Counted from the first letter of the stretch, positions 10,781-23,256 are shown. The stretch is 64,000 nt of DNA from Eucommia ulmoides (GCA_016647705.1 JAENRU010000488.1:833501-897500), one strand, 5' to 3'. The notes: generated by a model not told the origin, from the sequence alone. Made by a program: numbers and translations.

Positions 10781-12110
10781 ATCTTAGTGTTTATGTTTGA
10801 ATTGTTCTTTCATCACTGTTGCCACTGGTATATAATATTCCGGTTAATTTAACTGGGGGGGCTTAGAATATGATTGGCAATTCTGTGTGTGTTGTTAATA
10901 TCACATTCCTGCCAAGAAATTACTTGCAAAGAAATTGGAAAAAAATGGTGGTTCTCTTGATCAGATAATTTTGGTCTATAGCTTCAGCATATTTCCTCAT
11001 AGCTTTTGCCAACACCGCATTCAATTGATTTACATTTGCCTCTAACGATACGGTATTGATTTATTTTCATGAAGAATAGATGTACGATTAATAATTCCAT
11101 GCTGACAAGTCTGAGATATAGTGATTTGAAAAAGAAAACCTGAATAAACACATACATTAAATCAGATAAAATATAAACACAGTGCTTCGTGATCCAAATA
11201 TTTAAGAAAAAGATTTGAGGAGCTATATAAGTTGAATATAGAACTGCAATGCGTGGTTGCCTCCCATTTTTTAATTTACACGCAGAACAGTTTAACATTA
11301 GGAGAAGATTGTGGCAAGTTATTTGTCCAAATTACATCAGTCTACTTCAATTCTTTCCTAATATGATATTCAAAAGGCTTAAAATACTAGAATTTGGATT
11401 CATGATTCATGTAAGTTGTCTAAAGCCTTATATCAGCTGTTTATTATATGAATAACTTTTAATATGTGATGCTCGTAGTGTTTATGTTTGAATTGTTACT
11501 GGGTCCTTCTAATATGTGAATTTCTGTCTAATGCATGATTTGTTTGTTTATGTATTTTCCAGGCTTTGGGCAAGGTTTAAGAAGTAATATTGTTGCCCTT
11601 TTTTTGGATTTTTTTTTTTGGGGACATTGTTTGTATATATAGTGTTTAAATTGACCAAGATATTGTTGATGATGTATTGAAGAAGAAGTGAATTATAATT
11701 TTTTGATCAGTGAATTTTAATTTGTTGAAGTATTTTGATGTATTATTATGAAATTGTGTATTTTGAGATGTATTAAATGATCGTATATTAAAAACTTGAA
11801 GATAATATCATCACCTTAAAAACTTGAAAACATGAAAAATAATAATAAGAGAGAAAATAGAAAAATAAAATAAAATGGATTGATGAAGATAAGAAATCAC
11901 CACCATAAACACTTGAAGAAATGAAAATAAGAGAGAGGAAGAAGAAAAAAGTAATGAGAAGGTTTGGTATAATGCAGATAGTGTGTGAGAAAGTTAGATA
12001 ATGTATACAAAAATCGTGAGGGTACAATAGGAACAACAAATAGGTGTTTTAGAGGGAAAAAGAGCAAAAAACATGCTCAGCTTCAGATCAGGCCCGTGGA
12101 CTGCAAACAC
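10781..12110. other. Pack-MULE interior, no gene recognised
   Basis: The interior is AT-rich with poly(T) runs. Frames at 10984-11298 (-), 11249-11455 (+) and 11788-12039 (-) have no recognisable domain. It may include captured intron or UTR sequence; nothing decides that. Confidence 0.4.
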
Positions 12111-12241
12111 AATTAATTTGGATGGAAAGTGTTAGTTTTGCACTTAGGTCCACAATCACAGGGGGGTAAGTGGCGAAGTTCAAACTATGGGGGGTAAAGT
12201 CCAAATGGGCCAAATCACAGGGCATAAAGTGCTATTAACCC

Positions 12242-13040
12242 TATTTTTAAGTGTATTTTATAACACTTAGAAAAAATTTGGGCCTAGTGTTTTATTTTAA
12301 ATTTTATTTTAAAATTTTAGGGATGATTAGGATATTCAAAATTTTTAGTTTTAAATAGTTTTGAGGGGTTCTTATGTTAATTTTAATTTTAATTTTTAAA
12401 AAGTTTAGGATTATTATGTTATTTGAAATATAATTCTAAGAATTTTGGGATATAATTATTACTTTCGGGATGTTTGTGTAAATATAGAAATTAAAAATAA
12501 AATAAAAATAAAGTCTCTGTGAGGTCCATTTGTCGGACAATACAAGGGTGTGTATACATATATATTGGATTAATATTTAAATTGCGTGAAAATTAATTTA
12601 ATGTAAAGTTTAAAATTTTATTAAAATAATAATTTTAATATTTCGTTGACTAATAATATTTCTTATAGTTAAATAATATTTTTGTAGTAATTAAATTACT
12701 AATTGATAATTTTTATAAATGTAACCATAATATTTTAGTTGTGTAATTAATATTGGGCTGAGAAAATAGAATGTTTAATTTTAATAAATTTCATATAATT
12801 ACAAAAATTTGAGAATGAGAAAAGTTGAATTTCAGTGTCGCATATTTCATGACATATTAGATTTATTTACATAAATTCTTAGTTTAGGCTCAGTCGTGGT
12901 TAGGTTCATAGGCAAGGCTGATCCCGTCAATGTTGCGACAATAGTGTGAAAAGCAACGTAATTGTCGAGATAAGTGTACTGTCTTCTATGTAAATTGTCA
13001 AATTATATTTTCGTATTAACGTGTGAAAAAGAAAATATTT
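12242..13040. repeat. Repeat unit U1, third segment
   Basis: The segment begins with the right target duplication TATTTTTAA and continues the unit exactly as at 15601-15920 and 25950-26270. It then follows 16021-16480 and 27067-27500 (starting TTGGATTAATATTTAAATTG). Homology to U2/U3 is lost after about 13040. Confidence 0.7.
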
Positions 13041-13465
13041 ATTAAAATGAACAGTTTTATAACTTTAGACAGATCAAGTAAAAAGTTGATTGTGGAAAGT
13101 GGTTTTTATTATTATACCTATATATCATAGTGTGATCCCGATAGGAGGACTTGTCTTGTAGGATTTTGTTGGTCCTAACAAGAAGGCATGTCCTGTAGGA
13201 CGTTGTGTTGTGACTTAACAGGAAAACAAGTCCTGCAAGTTGTTATTGTTGTTGCTGTTTACGGTGATAATTATTATCATGATATAGTGGTTTATATTAC
13301 GTGTTGACTCCTACCATTGGAGATATTAAGTGACCTTGACATAGATGATAACCTTAGATTACAAAGTTGTACAAGTTACAGTACCGTTATAATTCCCGAT
13401 CATGAGGTGAATCAATCCTATGACTAGTAGAAAAGTATATTTCTGATATTTTATTTTATAAAAGT
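13041..13465 (+). repeat. Degenerate LTR-like segment with short tandem repeats
   Basis: It contains three diverged ~45-bp repeats built around GGACTTGTCTTGTAGGA, GGCATGTCCTGTAGGA and AACAAGTCCTGCAAG (13145-13245). A later block, ACAGTACCGTTATAATTCCCGATC, resembles the reverse complement of the block around 44320-44345 in the gypsy LTR. I read it as an old relative of that LTR in plus orientation, continuing after the solo LTR to about 14960. Confidence 0.35.
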
Positions 13466-14628
13466 TGTAATGGTTTGGTTTCTTAGGGCTGCCACTTGGT
13501 TTCTCCCATTGAAAAATCAATACCAAAATCGATTGACCAAATTTTCATTCGGGATTAATTTCGATAATTAATATCGATTTATCGTGTCGATTTTATAACA
13601 GTAAATATTAACTGCCAGTGAAACCCCTTGGAAAATTAAAACTAAAACTGAATATCATTATAAATCGAAGAAATTTTACAACTAATGCAACAATTATAAT
13701 TATCGATTTAAAATGACAATAATAATTATATTCCATTTATCGAGTCAATTTTTACAATGATAAATATTAACTACCATTATTACAAGTAGAAATTCTAATG
13801 TAATTTTCGGCATCGATTCGTCCTCACCGGCTCTGCAATCAAAACTGTGCGGTTGTGAGCCGACGCTCAGTAGAACTCTAACTCATCTAATACGGACATT
13901 TAATTAATACGACAAATAAAACACCTTGGCATGATTTCCGCGTAATTTCTATATAATCATAATTATTTTATCAAGATTTAACAGCTAAAATTTCACAACA
14001 ATAACAACATAAATCACACAATAAATAAATTAAATATATGTATTAAAAGAGTTAAATTCTACCTGAAATTCAAAATTGGAATCCGAACGGGAATATTATT
14101 CTCGGCTCAACCACTTATCCGAGCACTTAATTATAGATGTATAATTATAATATATATATTAAAAATTGCCGTAACAGTTGATGTTCCTACCCCCCCCCCT
14201 AAAGGCGTAGTTCTCGGATGAGCAATCGAAAAGATTCTGTAGCACCCTCGGAATTAGGTATTGTTCCTCCAATGATCACAGTACCAAGTAGTTCCTCACT
14301 CTCAATGAGTATAATATAACTCTTGGCTCATTTGATTTCCTTCGTTAAGAAGAAATCATTTGAGCCTGATATTTATTTATTTTATTTAGTTATTTATATT
14401 AAACTCCTTTTAAAATAAAAAAAATATTAAGTATATTTCAAAACTCTTAAAAATATATTTTAAATAACACATTAATCTCAAAACTTCTAAATGTCAACTT
14501 AAAATTACCATTTAATCCACTAAAATTATCAAATATTATTTATAACTTAAATTTACAAAACAGTCTCAAAAATATTAAACTTATATAAAATAATATTTTT
14601 AAAAATATAAATTTTTCTGGGTATTACA
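13466..14628 (-). mobile_element. Solo LTR of a Ty3-type element, 5-bp target duplication
   Basis: The block starts TGTAATGG and ends GGTATTACA on the plus strand and is flanked on both sides by AAAGT (13461-13465 and 14629-14633). On the minus strand it begins TGTAATACCC and ends near GAAACCAAGTGGCAG, matching the LTR at 18303-19749 in order and content. There is no internal element sequence, so it is a solo LTR left by LTR-LTR recombination. The run CCCCCCCCC at about 14191-14199 is a homopolymer inside it. Confidence 0.88.
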
Positions 14629-14633
14629 AAAGT

Positions 14634-14960
14634 GATTTGATTGGTTGATTTATATTCAGTTGTTATATCTTCATGAAATCTATGAATTTTGTGACTGTTC
14701 AGTGCGGTTATATTCTATTTTGAAAAATATCATTGCAGTTGTATTTTTTTTTTTTGGAAAATGGTTTTCATAAATGGGCTTGATTCATAAATTATTTTTA
14801 TATTATGAAGATGGTACACCGATACAATATTTTATCTTAGATACTTCAAGTAGAGACGAGTCCACTACTGATGTTTGATAGGGTCAATGAGTGGTGCTGT
14901 TTTTGAGGCAGTCAGGATAGTTGTTGATAATCAGTAGTTCAAACTTTTATAGTATTAAGT
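14634..14960. other. Continuation of the degenerate LTR-like segment
   Basis: This is AT-rich sequence with a poly(T) run at 14748-14755. A distant resemblance to 150-290 is seen in GAGTCCACTACTG and the later CAGGATAGTTGTTGATAAT. I see no gene. Confidence 0.3.
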
Positions 14961-15118
14961 AAATTTTAAAATATATGTCAGTTGACAATTAGTTTATATT
15001 TATTATTGGTTGGATAATAGAAAGTCAAGGTCACGTCTATTATTATTTTATTTATTATAGAGGCGCAACAGATATGTGGTGATGAAGTGATTTTTCTTTT
15101 GCTTTTATTTCTCTGTTA

Positions 15119-15120
<2 letters not shown>

Positions 15121-15195
<75 letters not shown>
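15121..15195. repeat. (TA)n microsatellite
   Basis: About 75 bp of alternating TA with two ATG interruptions. It replaces the LTR-end block seen at the matching place in U1 (about 1040-1085). Confidence 0.95.
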
Positions 15196-15975
15196 ATAAA
15201 GAATCATAATATTTTTGGTTCATTTTTGTTCCTTCTTACTGTTTTGCCAAAATTGTATTTCATAACACTTAGAAAATATTGGGTCTAGTGTGATATTTTA
15301 AATTTCATATTAAAATTTTAGGGATCATTAGGATATTTAAAAAATTTAGTTTTAAATAGTTTTTAGGGGTTAATTTGTTAATTTTAATTTTAACTTTTAA
15401 AATGTTTTGGGTTATTATGTTATTTGAAATATAATTCTATGAGTTTTGGGATATAATTAATACTTTTTTTATTTTTAGAGGGATGTTTGTGTAAACACAA
15501 AAAAAAAAAAAAAAAAAAATACAAAATAAACACATTGGACAACACACAAGGTGTATATATAAAATAAAGAAGATTGTTAGACTCAATTTTGTATGTACAT
15601 ATTTTTAAGTGTATTTTATAACACTTAGAAAATATTTGGATTTAGTGTGTTATTTTAAATTTTATTTTAAAATTTTAGGGATCATTAGGATATTTTAATT
15701 TTTTAGTTTTAAATAGTTTTGAGGGGTTAATATGTTAATTTTAATTTTGACTTGTAAAACGTTTAGGATTTTTATATTATTTGAAATATAATTCTAAGAG
15801 TTTTGTGATATAATTAATATTTTCTTTATTTTAAGAGAGAAGTTTGTGTAAAGATAGAAATTAAACAAAAAAACAAAAAAAATTGTGTGGTCCATTGGTT
15901 GGACCACACAAAGGTACACGCATATATATCCATGCATTGACTTGAAAAAACAAAGATGAACCAAAAATATTATGC

Positions 15976-15982
<7 letters not shown>

Positions 15983-16021
<39 letters not shown>
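15983..16021. repeat. (TA)n microsatellite at the U2 position where U3 carries a MITE
   Basis: Pure alternating TA of about 38 bp. The flanking GCTTATTT is the unoccupied equivalent of the insertion site at 26319-26327. Confidence 0.9.
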
Positions 16022-16027
<6 letters not shown>

Positions 16028-18302
16028 AATATTTAAATTGTGTAAAAATTAATTTAATGTAAAATTGTGAATTTTATTAAAATGATAATTTTAGTATTTT
16101 GGTCACTAATAATATTATTGATAGTCAATAATATTTTTTGTAGTAATTAAATTACTAATTGATAAATTTTATAAATGTAACTATAATATTTTAGTTGTGT
16201 AATTAATATTGTGTTGAGAAAGTAGAATGTTTAATTTTAATAAATTACATATAAAATTGTGTAATTAATATTGCATATTAAATTTATTTATTTAGATAAA
16301 TTCTTAATTTAGATTCTGTTGTTGTTAGGTTCACATGCGAGGTCGATCCCGTCAATGTTGTGACAGTAGTGTGAAAAGGAACGTAATTGTCGAGATAAAT
16401 ATACTGTTTTCTATGTAAATTATCAAATTATATTTTTATATTAACGTTTGAAAAAGACAAAAAATATCCGTTTCATCCGTGGAAACACAAATTGAAGATC
16501 AACCGCATAAATGCACTGTGAATCTTCTTTTTTTTTTTTTTTTTTTTTCTCTAATTGAAAACGAATTTTTGAAATCCATTTTATGGGTTCTACGTAAATA
16601 TGTGTATATGTATGTGGTTTCAGTAATTTTTTATTAATTTTCTAATTATTTTATAAACAACTCTAACTTAGATAAATATATTTAAATATTTTGAGATCCA
16701 TGTAAAGATGTCATAAGCAACCTATAATGACTTGACTGACATCAATAGAACCTATAACAAAAAACAAAGCATAAAAAAAAAAAAAAAAAAATTATTTGAC
16801 CACTTCCGCCCATTGGATTTGTCTATATATGAAAATCTTTTCCTCACATCTTCATCAAAAAAATAAAAAAGACTCGGAAACTACCCAATAGAAGGCAGCA
16901 TTCTTTGTACCACAAAAAAAGAAAAAGAAAAAAAGAAGGCACCATTCTAGAAGAAAGCAACATATACTAATTTCTTTTCCCCACGACACTTTATACATTA
17001 ACAATATCTTATATATATATATACACATACATATACATATACTAATTTCTTTTTCCCTCATTGACGTTTTATAAATTAACAATATTATATATATATAAAC
17101 AACTTCCTCAATATTGTTTACATTTCACGTATACTAATACAAGTATTTCATATTTTTTCAATATTCTGCTCTCAATTTTTCTAATATGGCATCAATAGCG
17201 AACTTTTCCCAACTTTTTACTAATATGGTGTTAAACCAATTTCAATCTCTTTAAATAATTAAGAACATCAACAATTAAATAAATAAATAATAGAATAGAG
17301 AGAAAATACATATCTGACAGATCGAGATATGTAAACACTGTTTTAAGAAGAGATACGCTTCCTTTATGCACATGGTTGAATGATGAGCCCTTCTCAAGAT
17401 ACAACGATTCAGGAAGTTAAAGTGCAAGCAGGACAATCTTATATTGAACTGATCATGAACCATATTACCCGTAAACATAGTTTGACCTAATTGCATAAGG
17501 GTAAAATTATGCTTTTACCCTTAAAATAAAGCATGTTCAAGTCGCATGCGAAAATCTATCAAAATTAACCCCTATTTTTTACGGAAGTGCCACATAAAAA
17601 ATCGTGAGCAAATACAAGAGTCACTTTGACAAAAAATAAAATAAAATTAGAGGGTCAAATTGAAAAAAGGTACAAATACAAAAACCAAAATTATAATTTG
17701 CCCGTGAATTTATGAAATGGATTGAGCCAATCCATAACCACATAAACATCAACATTTTGAATCAGTTCTCAAAAAAAAAAAAGAAAAAAATATCAATAAA
17801 CTTATTCAGCTAGAAGTACAAACTCAAACAACTAAAAAAAAAAGAGAGTTGAATTTATGAAAGGATTGATCTAATCCATCGCCACACAAAAATTAACATT
17901 TTTCAAGTACTATTCAAACGGATTGAGCTAATCCATGGCTACATCAAAATCAACATTTTTCAACTATTTTTTTTTATCAATAAAAACAAAATCACATCAT
18001 TCACAAATATATGAGATCTACAACAATTTTTTTTTTTTTAAATTCTAAAGAACACCTAAAAATCAATAAAATGTAGCTTAATTAAATATTACACAAAAAC
18101 ATTTAATTATAACTAATTAAAAATACGAGATCTACAAAAATACAATCTATCCCAAAATCTACATAAACCCTAGAGTTGTTCACATAAAAAATAAAATAAA
18201 AATAAAAATAGAAATTTAGATAAAAATAAATAAATCGAGATGTACATAAAAAACCCGAACCAAGATCTACATACTAATTAATAATGTGTGTCTGAACCAA
18301 AG

Positions 18303-18702
18303 TGTAATACCCCAAAATTTTGATTTTTTTTGAAAATATTATTTTATATAAGTTTTGGGATTGTTTTGTAAATTTATGGTATTAATAATATTTGATAATT
18401 TTTGGGGTTAAATGTTAATTTTAAATTGACTTTTAAAAGTTTTGGGACTATTATGTTATTTAAAATATACGTTTAAGAGTTATGAGATATAATTAATATT
18501 TTTCTTATTTTAAAAAAGACATTTATGTAATAAATAAATAGATAAATTAAATATTTGGATGAAATTGTTACCTTCGTGACGAAGGCAACAAAAATCAACC
18601 AAGTATATTTATATGTATAGTTATTAGCATCGACATCTATAAGGATTATAATAATAATAATAATAAACAAAACAAATTCAGTAGATATTATAAGGCAGCA
18701 TC

Positions 18703-18757
<55 letters not shown>

Positions 18758-19749
18758 TTAAGGATTACTGAGAAATATATATATATAAGCTTATATATAT
18801 GAATGAAAAGGACAACATAGTGAGAATATAATATTTCGGTTTGGAATATTTCGATTTGGATTTCGGATTCGGATTTAAGGTAGAATTTCTAACTCTTTTA
18901 ATATATGTATTTAATTTCTCCTTGGATTGTGTGGTTTACGTTATTACGATTATAATTGTTGTTTTTTATGAAATATTTATGAGGACGTATTATGTGAAAA
19001 TTATGTGAGATACACGTTCATGTGGTTATTTGAGATTTGATTGGATATACAAATTAGAGAGGTTAGAATTCTACTGAGCGTTGGCTCACAACCCCACAGT
19101 TTTGATTGCAGAGTCGACGAGAATGAAACGGCTCTAGGAATTTATTTGAATATATTGAAAAATAGGGCGGCGTCAGAAATTATACTTGAATTCCTATTTG
19201 TAATAACTGTATTTATTATTTATTGTTACTAAATTGAATCGATGAATTCGATAATCAAAATTATACTTGAATTTCTTATTATTTTTCGGCCAGGAATAAT
19301 TTTACTTATTATTAATCCAAAAACAATAAGTATTACTTAAAATAATAATATTTATTATTTCTAATACTTATTAAAGTAGTAATACTTATTGTTCTTAACA
19401 CTTGAATTCACTTATTATTTTATTTTATTATTATAAATCATGCTACTTAATATTTCGAATTTCATAATAATAATAATACTTATTTGAATTCACTAGGAAT
19501 ATTATTTAATTATTATAATTATGGCTATCTCACGAGGAATTTCACTTGAATTTTTATTTAATTTGTAATACTCATATTTATGATTTATTGTTGTATAATT
19601 GAATCGAAGAATTCAATAATTAAAATTATCGCTGTAGTTAGTAACGATTTCTCGGATTTTATTAAAACGAAATATTGGATATTCGGTTTTAGCCTTAATT
19701 CTCCAAGAGGAGAAACCACGTGGCGGCCTTGAAAAATTGGTCCGTTGCA
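18303..19749 (+). mobile_element. 5' LTR of a Ty3-type element (family of the solo LTR)
   Basis: The LTR begins TGTAATACCCC and ends GGTCCGTTGCA. It shares its whole order with the minus-strand solo LTR at 13466-14628, including the late block GGAGAAACCACGTGGCGG. A tRNA-Met-type primer site follows immediately. The first ~280 bp are also present in U3 (29366-29645). A (TA)n tract occupies 18705-18756. Confidence 0.75.
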
Positions 19750-19752
19750 GAG

Positions 19753-19764
19753 TGGTATCAGAGC
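19753..19764 (+). other. Primer binding site, tRNA-iMet type
   Basis: TGGTATCAGAGC is the standard complement to the 3' end of initiator tRNA-Met used by many plant LTR retrotransposons. It lies 3 nt after the LTR end and fixes both orientation and LTR boundary. Confidence 0.85.
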
Positions 19765-19868
19765 TGAATTATTTGTAATATTAATTTATTTATAAATTTT
19801 GAAATATTCGCAGTATAATTCTCTATAGGAGAAACCTAGTGGCGGCTCTAGGAAACCGGGTCGTTACT
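19765..19868 (+). mobile_element. Remnant of the 3' LTR end
   Basis: About 40 bp after the primer site the sequence again shows the LTR terminal block (GGAGAAACCTAGTGGCGG ... GGTCGTTAC). The whole internal region is missing, so the element is a deletion derivative: LTR, primer site, partial LTR. Confidence 0.6.
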
Positions 19869-20094
19869 TGAAATCTACATAACAAAATCGAGATCTAAAA
19901 CTGAGATCGACATAAAAAAATACCTAAATCTAATTAATTAACACAAACCCTATACCCTAAACACAAGCACAAATACAAATGCATACACCAACACAAACCT
20001 AAATAATTAGCAAAAAAAATATTGCCATTGAAAAAAAAATTAAGTTACTTGAACAAAAATGGAGCAGCATGAACAAAAATGGCTCACCTGAAAA
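19869..20094. other. AT-rich flank, no gene
   Basis: This has short phrases similar to 18130-18300 (ATCTACATAA, GAGATC), consistent with sequence flanking the inserted LTR element. No ORF is supported. Confidence 0.4.
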
Positions 20095-20480
20095 GCAGCA
20101 GTGGCGACGTCTAATGGACGACGCGAATAAAGAGGCAACGGCTTCTGGACGGTTTGGATGACAAAGCAAAGGACAGAAGAGAGAAAGAAAAGAGGCGGAG
20201 AAGAGAAAAAGGGATAGCAGGGGCGACGATTTCTGGAGAGAATGAAAGAGAAACGGAGAGTGGGGCTAGGGTTTGCATGGATAAAACAGATTTCTAAAAT
20301 CCGTTTTATCCATGCAAAAAAAGAAAAAAAAAAAAAAAAAGAAAAGATCAAGCTTATAAATAGATTTAATTTGAATGTCCGTTTCAATTTTTTTTTTTAA
20401 GAAATGGATAATCCGTTTTTCAATAAATGGATTTCGAAAATCCATTTTATCTGTTATTTGTAAATATGTGTGTGTGTATA
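20095..20480. repeat. Repeat unit U2, second part
   Basis: It aligns with 29645-30095 in U3: GGCTTCTGGACGGTTTGGA versus GGCTTATGAACTGTTTGGA, then a purine-rich block, the GCTAGGGTTTGCA phrase, and several small palindromes around AAATCCGTTTT/AAAATGGATTT. The minus frame at 20040-20387 spans it but has no recognisable domain. Confidence 0.65.
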
Positions 20481-20930
20481 TATATATATATACACAAGTT
20501 CGTATATCTCAGTATTGTTTACATTTTACACATATCAATACAAGTATTTCATATTTTTCTAATATTCTGCTCTCAATCTTTCTAATATGGTATCAATAGC
20601 CAATGTTTCCCAATTCTTTTCTAATATGGTATCTAGCGAATTTCTATCTCTTTAATAACTAAGAATATCAACAATTAAATAAATAAATAAATAAAGAGAA
20701 TATACATATTGGCGGATTGAGGCGTATAAATACTATTCTAAGAAGAAATACGCCCCTTTTATGCAAATGGTTGAATGGCCAGCCTTTTCCACGATACAAC
20801 GATCCAGGAAGTCAATATACAAGCAAAACATCCCTATATTGAACCGATCACGAATAATTTTTTGTTGAAACAAAGAAATGAAAAAATGTAATAGAAATAC
20901 CAAACAAAAGACACCAAGACATCGCATGAG
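20481..20930. repeat. Family B LTR-like tail, extra copy
   Basis: It matches 17090-17500 and 28160-28560 (ATCTCAGTATTGTTTACATT, CAAGTATTTCATATTTTT, ATATGGTATCAATAGC) and diverges after about 20850. Further copies lie at 52620-53080, 47700-47785 and 60540-60625. Confidence 0.6.
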
Positions 20931-21067
20931 AAATCTAGAATTTATATATCTATTAATAGAAACATGGAATATACGCAGAAAATGGAAACAAACAAAAATC
21001 TAGGAACATAAGCACTAATTTTTTTTTAACTCAATTGCTATATGAGAATAGAAATACCAAACACTAA
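20931..21067. repeat. Family D repeat, left of the MITE
   Basis: It matches 22390-22580 (AGAAATCTA, TGGAATATACGCA, ACTCAATT, GACCAAACA). The two halves of this copy are separated by the Tourist-like MITE. Confidence 0.65.
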
Positions 21068-21729
21068 GGTGGCGTTTGGTAACCGTTTCTGTTTCGATTC
21101 CAGCAGTAGGATGGGAATGGGATGGGATGGAAATTTTGTTTTCTTTTTGGGAGTAGAATCGCGTTTGGTAACGATAATTTTTTTTTTGTTTTGGGAAGGG
21201 AATTGTGTTTGGTAACGATTTTATCCTAAAATCTTTTTTTTTTTCTTTTTCTTTTCTGTTTTGGCCTGACGGCGCACCGGCTGGCCGGCGGTGCTCCGGC
21301 GACGGCCGGCGGTTCTCCGGCGTCGGAGACGGCGGTGCCCCCCGCCGACGATGACCGGACGGCGGTGGCGCTGGCAACGCCGGCTGGAAGAAAATAGCGC
21401 CGTCGCCGGCGACTACCGGAAGTGGCCGAAAATTTTCGGTCGGACGGTGACCGGCGACGATCGCCGGAGATGACCGGTGGCCGGCGGCGGCGGTCGGCGG
21501 TCGGTCGGTAGGTGAATAGTGACCATGGGTTTTGGGAATGGAATGAGAATAATAAGAAACAACTTTTTTTTGTTTCTCATTTCTTAAGAAAAAAGTGGGC
21601 ACAATTCTCAAATGAGAATGAAATGGAAACAGAAACAAAAATTACCAAACGCTATTCCCAAACAGAATTCCCAAAAATCTGGGAATGAAATGGGAATTTC
21701 TGGGATGGGATGAGTTACCAAACGGGGCC
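21068..21729. mobile_element. Tourist/PIF-Harbinger-like MITE with GC-rich core, TAA target duplication
   Basis: The element begins GGTGGCGTTTGGTAAC and ends GTTACCAAACGGGGCC, an imperfect terminal inverted repeat of the Tourist type, and is flanked by TAA on both sides. The unoccupied site exists at 22571-22583 (CCAAACATTAACTAAAC). The arms are A/T/G simple-pattern sequence (GGGAATGGGATGGGATGG). A ~270-bp core at about 21260-21530 is strikingly GC-rich (CCGGCGACGGCCGGCGG-like). The minus frame 21015-21638 runs over its boundary, so it is not a gene. Confidence 0.82.
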
Positions 21730-21732
21730 TAA

Positions 21733-23256
21733 CTAAACATAAACAACTCGACTAATCATAAATCTATGGAAACAACTTAATAACTCAATTAATAATAAGA
21801 AAAAACCAATCAAAAAAAAAATCAAAAAAGCATATCCCAAATTCACCATGACAACAAACATCATACTTTCAAAATTCAAAGAATTTCATGATTTATATTT
21901 TAGAACTAAGTTTAGCTTAGTTTGTTCAAATTCCTATATTGATTGCATATAGGAGTCCAAAAAAAGAAACTGAAATCTAACAACATAAGATATTTAATTG
22001 AATCGCATTTCATATTTTTCAACAAATTACAGAGAAAACAAAGATATGAACCTCAAATTATAGAAACCTAAAGCAATTTCTATCTGTAAAATCAATTTTG
22101 CCCTAAAACAAAGAATTGGAAAAATCTCATAGCATCCTCCTATCAGGTCCACTTTCCCCAAAATGTTCAATCATAAAAATGAAGAACCATTTATGGTTAA
22201 AAATACTCTCGCATCATATCCACATACCCTCTATCGTCGGCATTGAAATTTACAAATAAGAGAAAACATAAATCGATTTATGTGTTGTTCCATGAAATTT
22301 GTTAAAAAAATTGTGAAAATGGAGCATAATATTTTTTTTTTCCCTCACATTTCTATTTTTGCTCCAATTTTTGTTGGAACAAAGAAAGGAAAAAAAAATC
22401 TAACTGAAACACTAAACAAAGGACACCTAGATATTGTATGAGAAATCTAAAATCTATATATGTACTAATATAAACTTGGAATATACGCAAAAATTGGGAA
22501 CATACAAAATCTGGGAATAGAAGCACTGAAAAAAAAAAAAAATAACTCAATCACTATTTGAGAACAAAAAGACCAAACATTAACTAAACATAAACAAACT
22601 CAATTAATCAGAAATTTATAGAAACAACATAATAACTCAATTAATTAATAAGAAAAAAGCAATAAAAAGAAAATATCAGAAAAAATGTCCTTACCGAATT
22701 TGAACAATCCAACTTACTCAAATCCAATTTGAGCTTAAGTCAAATGACCAACCTTGATCCCTAATTATCGCCTTGCACAGAAAAACTAAAAATCAGAAAA
22801 CAAAAAAAAAAAAAAAAATCCAAAATTCACCATGGCAGCAAACATCATACTTTCAAATTCAAAAAAAAAATTCATGATTTCTGTTTTAGAACTAAATTTA
22901 GCTTAATTTGTTCATAATCCTGTATTGATTGCAGATAGCAGTCCAAAATAAGAAACTGAAATCTAATAACAGTATCTAATTGAATCACATTTCAGATTTT
23001 TCAGCAAATTACTGAGAAAACAAAGATATGAACCTCAAATTACAGAAACCTAAAGCAATTTCTATCTATAAAATCAATTTTAACCTAAAATGAAGCATTA
23101 GTATATTCTATCTTTATTCTGAATCTCACACACACACATAGATCAAAGTAATGAAATCATAAATGAAAGAAGATAGTCGGAGCTAAAAGAAAAATGTACA
23201 GGTCAGATGAATAATCGGAGAATGAATACTAAATAACAATGATTATTGATCTGCAT
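21733..23256. repeat. Family D repeat array (two diverged tandem copies)
   Basis: The block 21810-22110 (ATTCACCATG, CAAACATCATACTTTCAAA, ATTGATTGCATATAGGAGTCC) recurs at 22790-23100 and again at 46440-46760. A second block, 22380-22620, matches the MITE-flanking sequence. There are no supported genes. Confidence 0.7.

Larger units (their letters stand above)
9665..12241. mobile_element. Pack-MULE-like element with 9-bp target duplication
   Basis: The element starts GGGGTTACTAACATTTTATT and ends CTATTAACCC. Both ends carry the long inverted-repeat family seen at 690-876 and 53567-53799 (order: TTTGCACTTTA, TTGTGATT, CGCCACTTACCCC read inward). It is flanked by TATTTTTAA on both sides, a 9-bp duplication as expected for Mutator-like elements. 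The same site occurs unoccupied at about 15600 and 25940. It has no transposase ORF; inside is a DUF4283/zinc-knuckle gene remnant (9923-10780). From 10800 to 12080 the interior is AT-rich; the minus frame at 11788-12039 is low complexity. Confidence 0.85.
14961..18302. repeat. Repeat unit U2, first part (segmental repeat with U3)
   Basis: It aligns with U1 from 877 and with U3: 15566-15970 to 25905-26325, and 16021-18302 to 27067-29365. The second half contains an LTR-like tail (about 17090-17190: TTGTTTACATTTCAC, CAATATTCTGCTCTCAA) followed by TATGGCATCAATAGC, which looks like a decayed tRNA-Met primer site. Copies of that tail also end at 47785 and 60625. No ORF of substance is present; those at 16855-17082 and 17275-17496 (-) are repeat translations. 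Confidence 0.75.

Noticed and set aside
21015-21638. 207-codon open frame on the minus strand
   Set aside because: It crosses the boundary of the Tourist-like MITE, is Pro/Arg/Ala-rich from the GC-rich core, and shows no domain.
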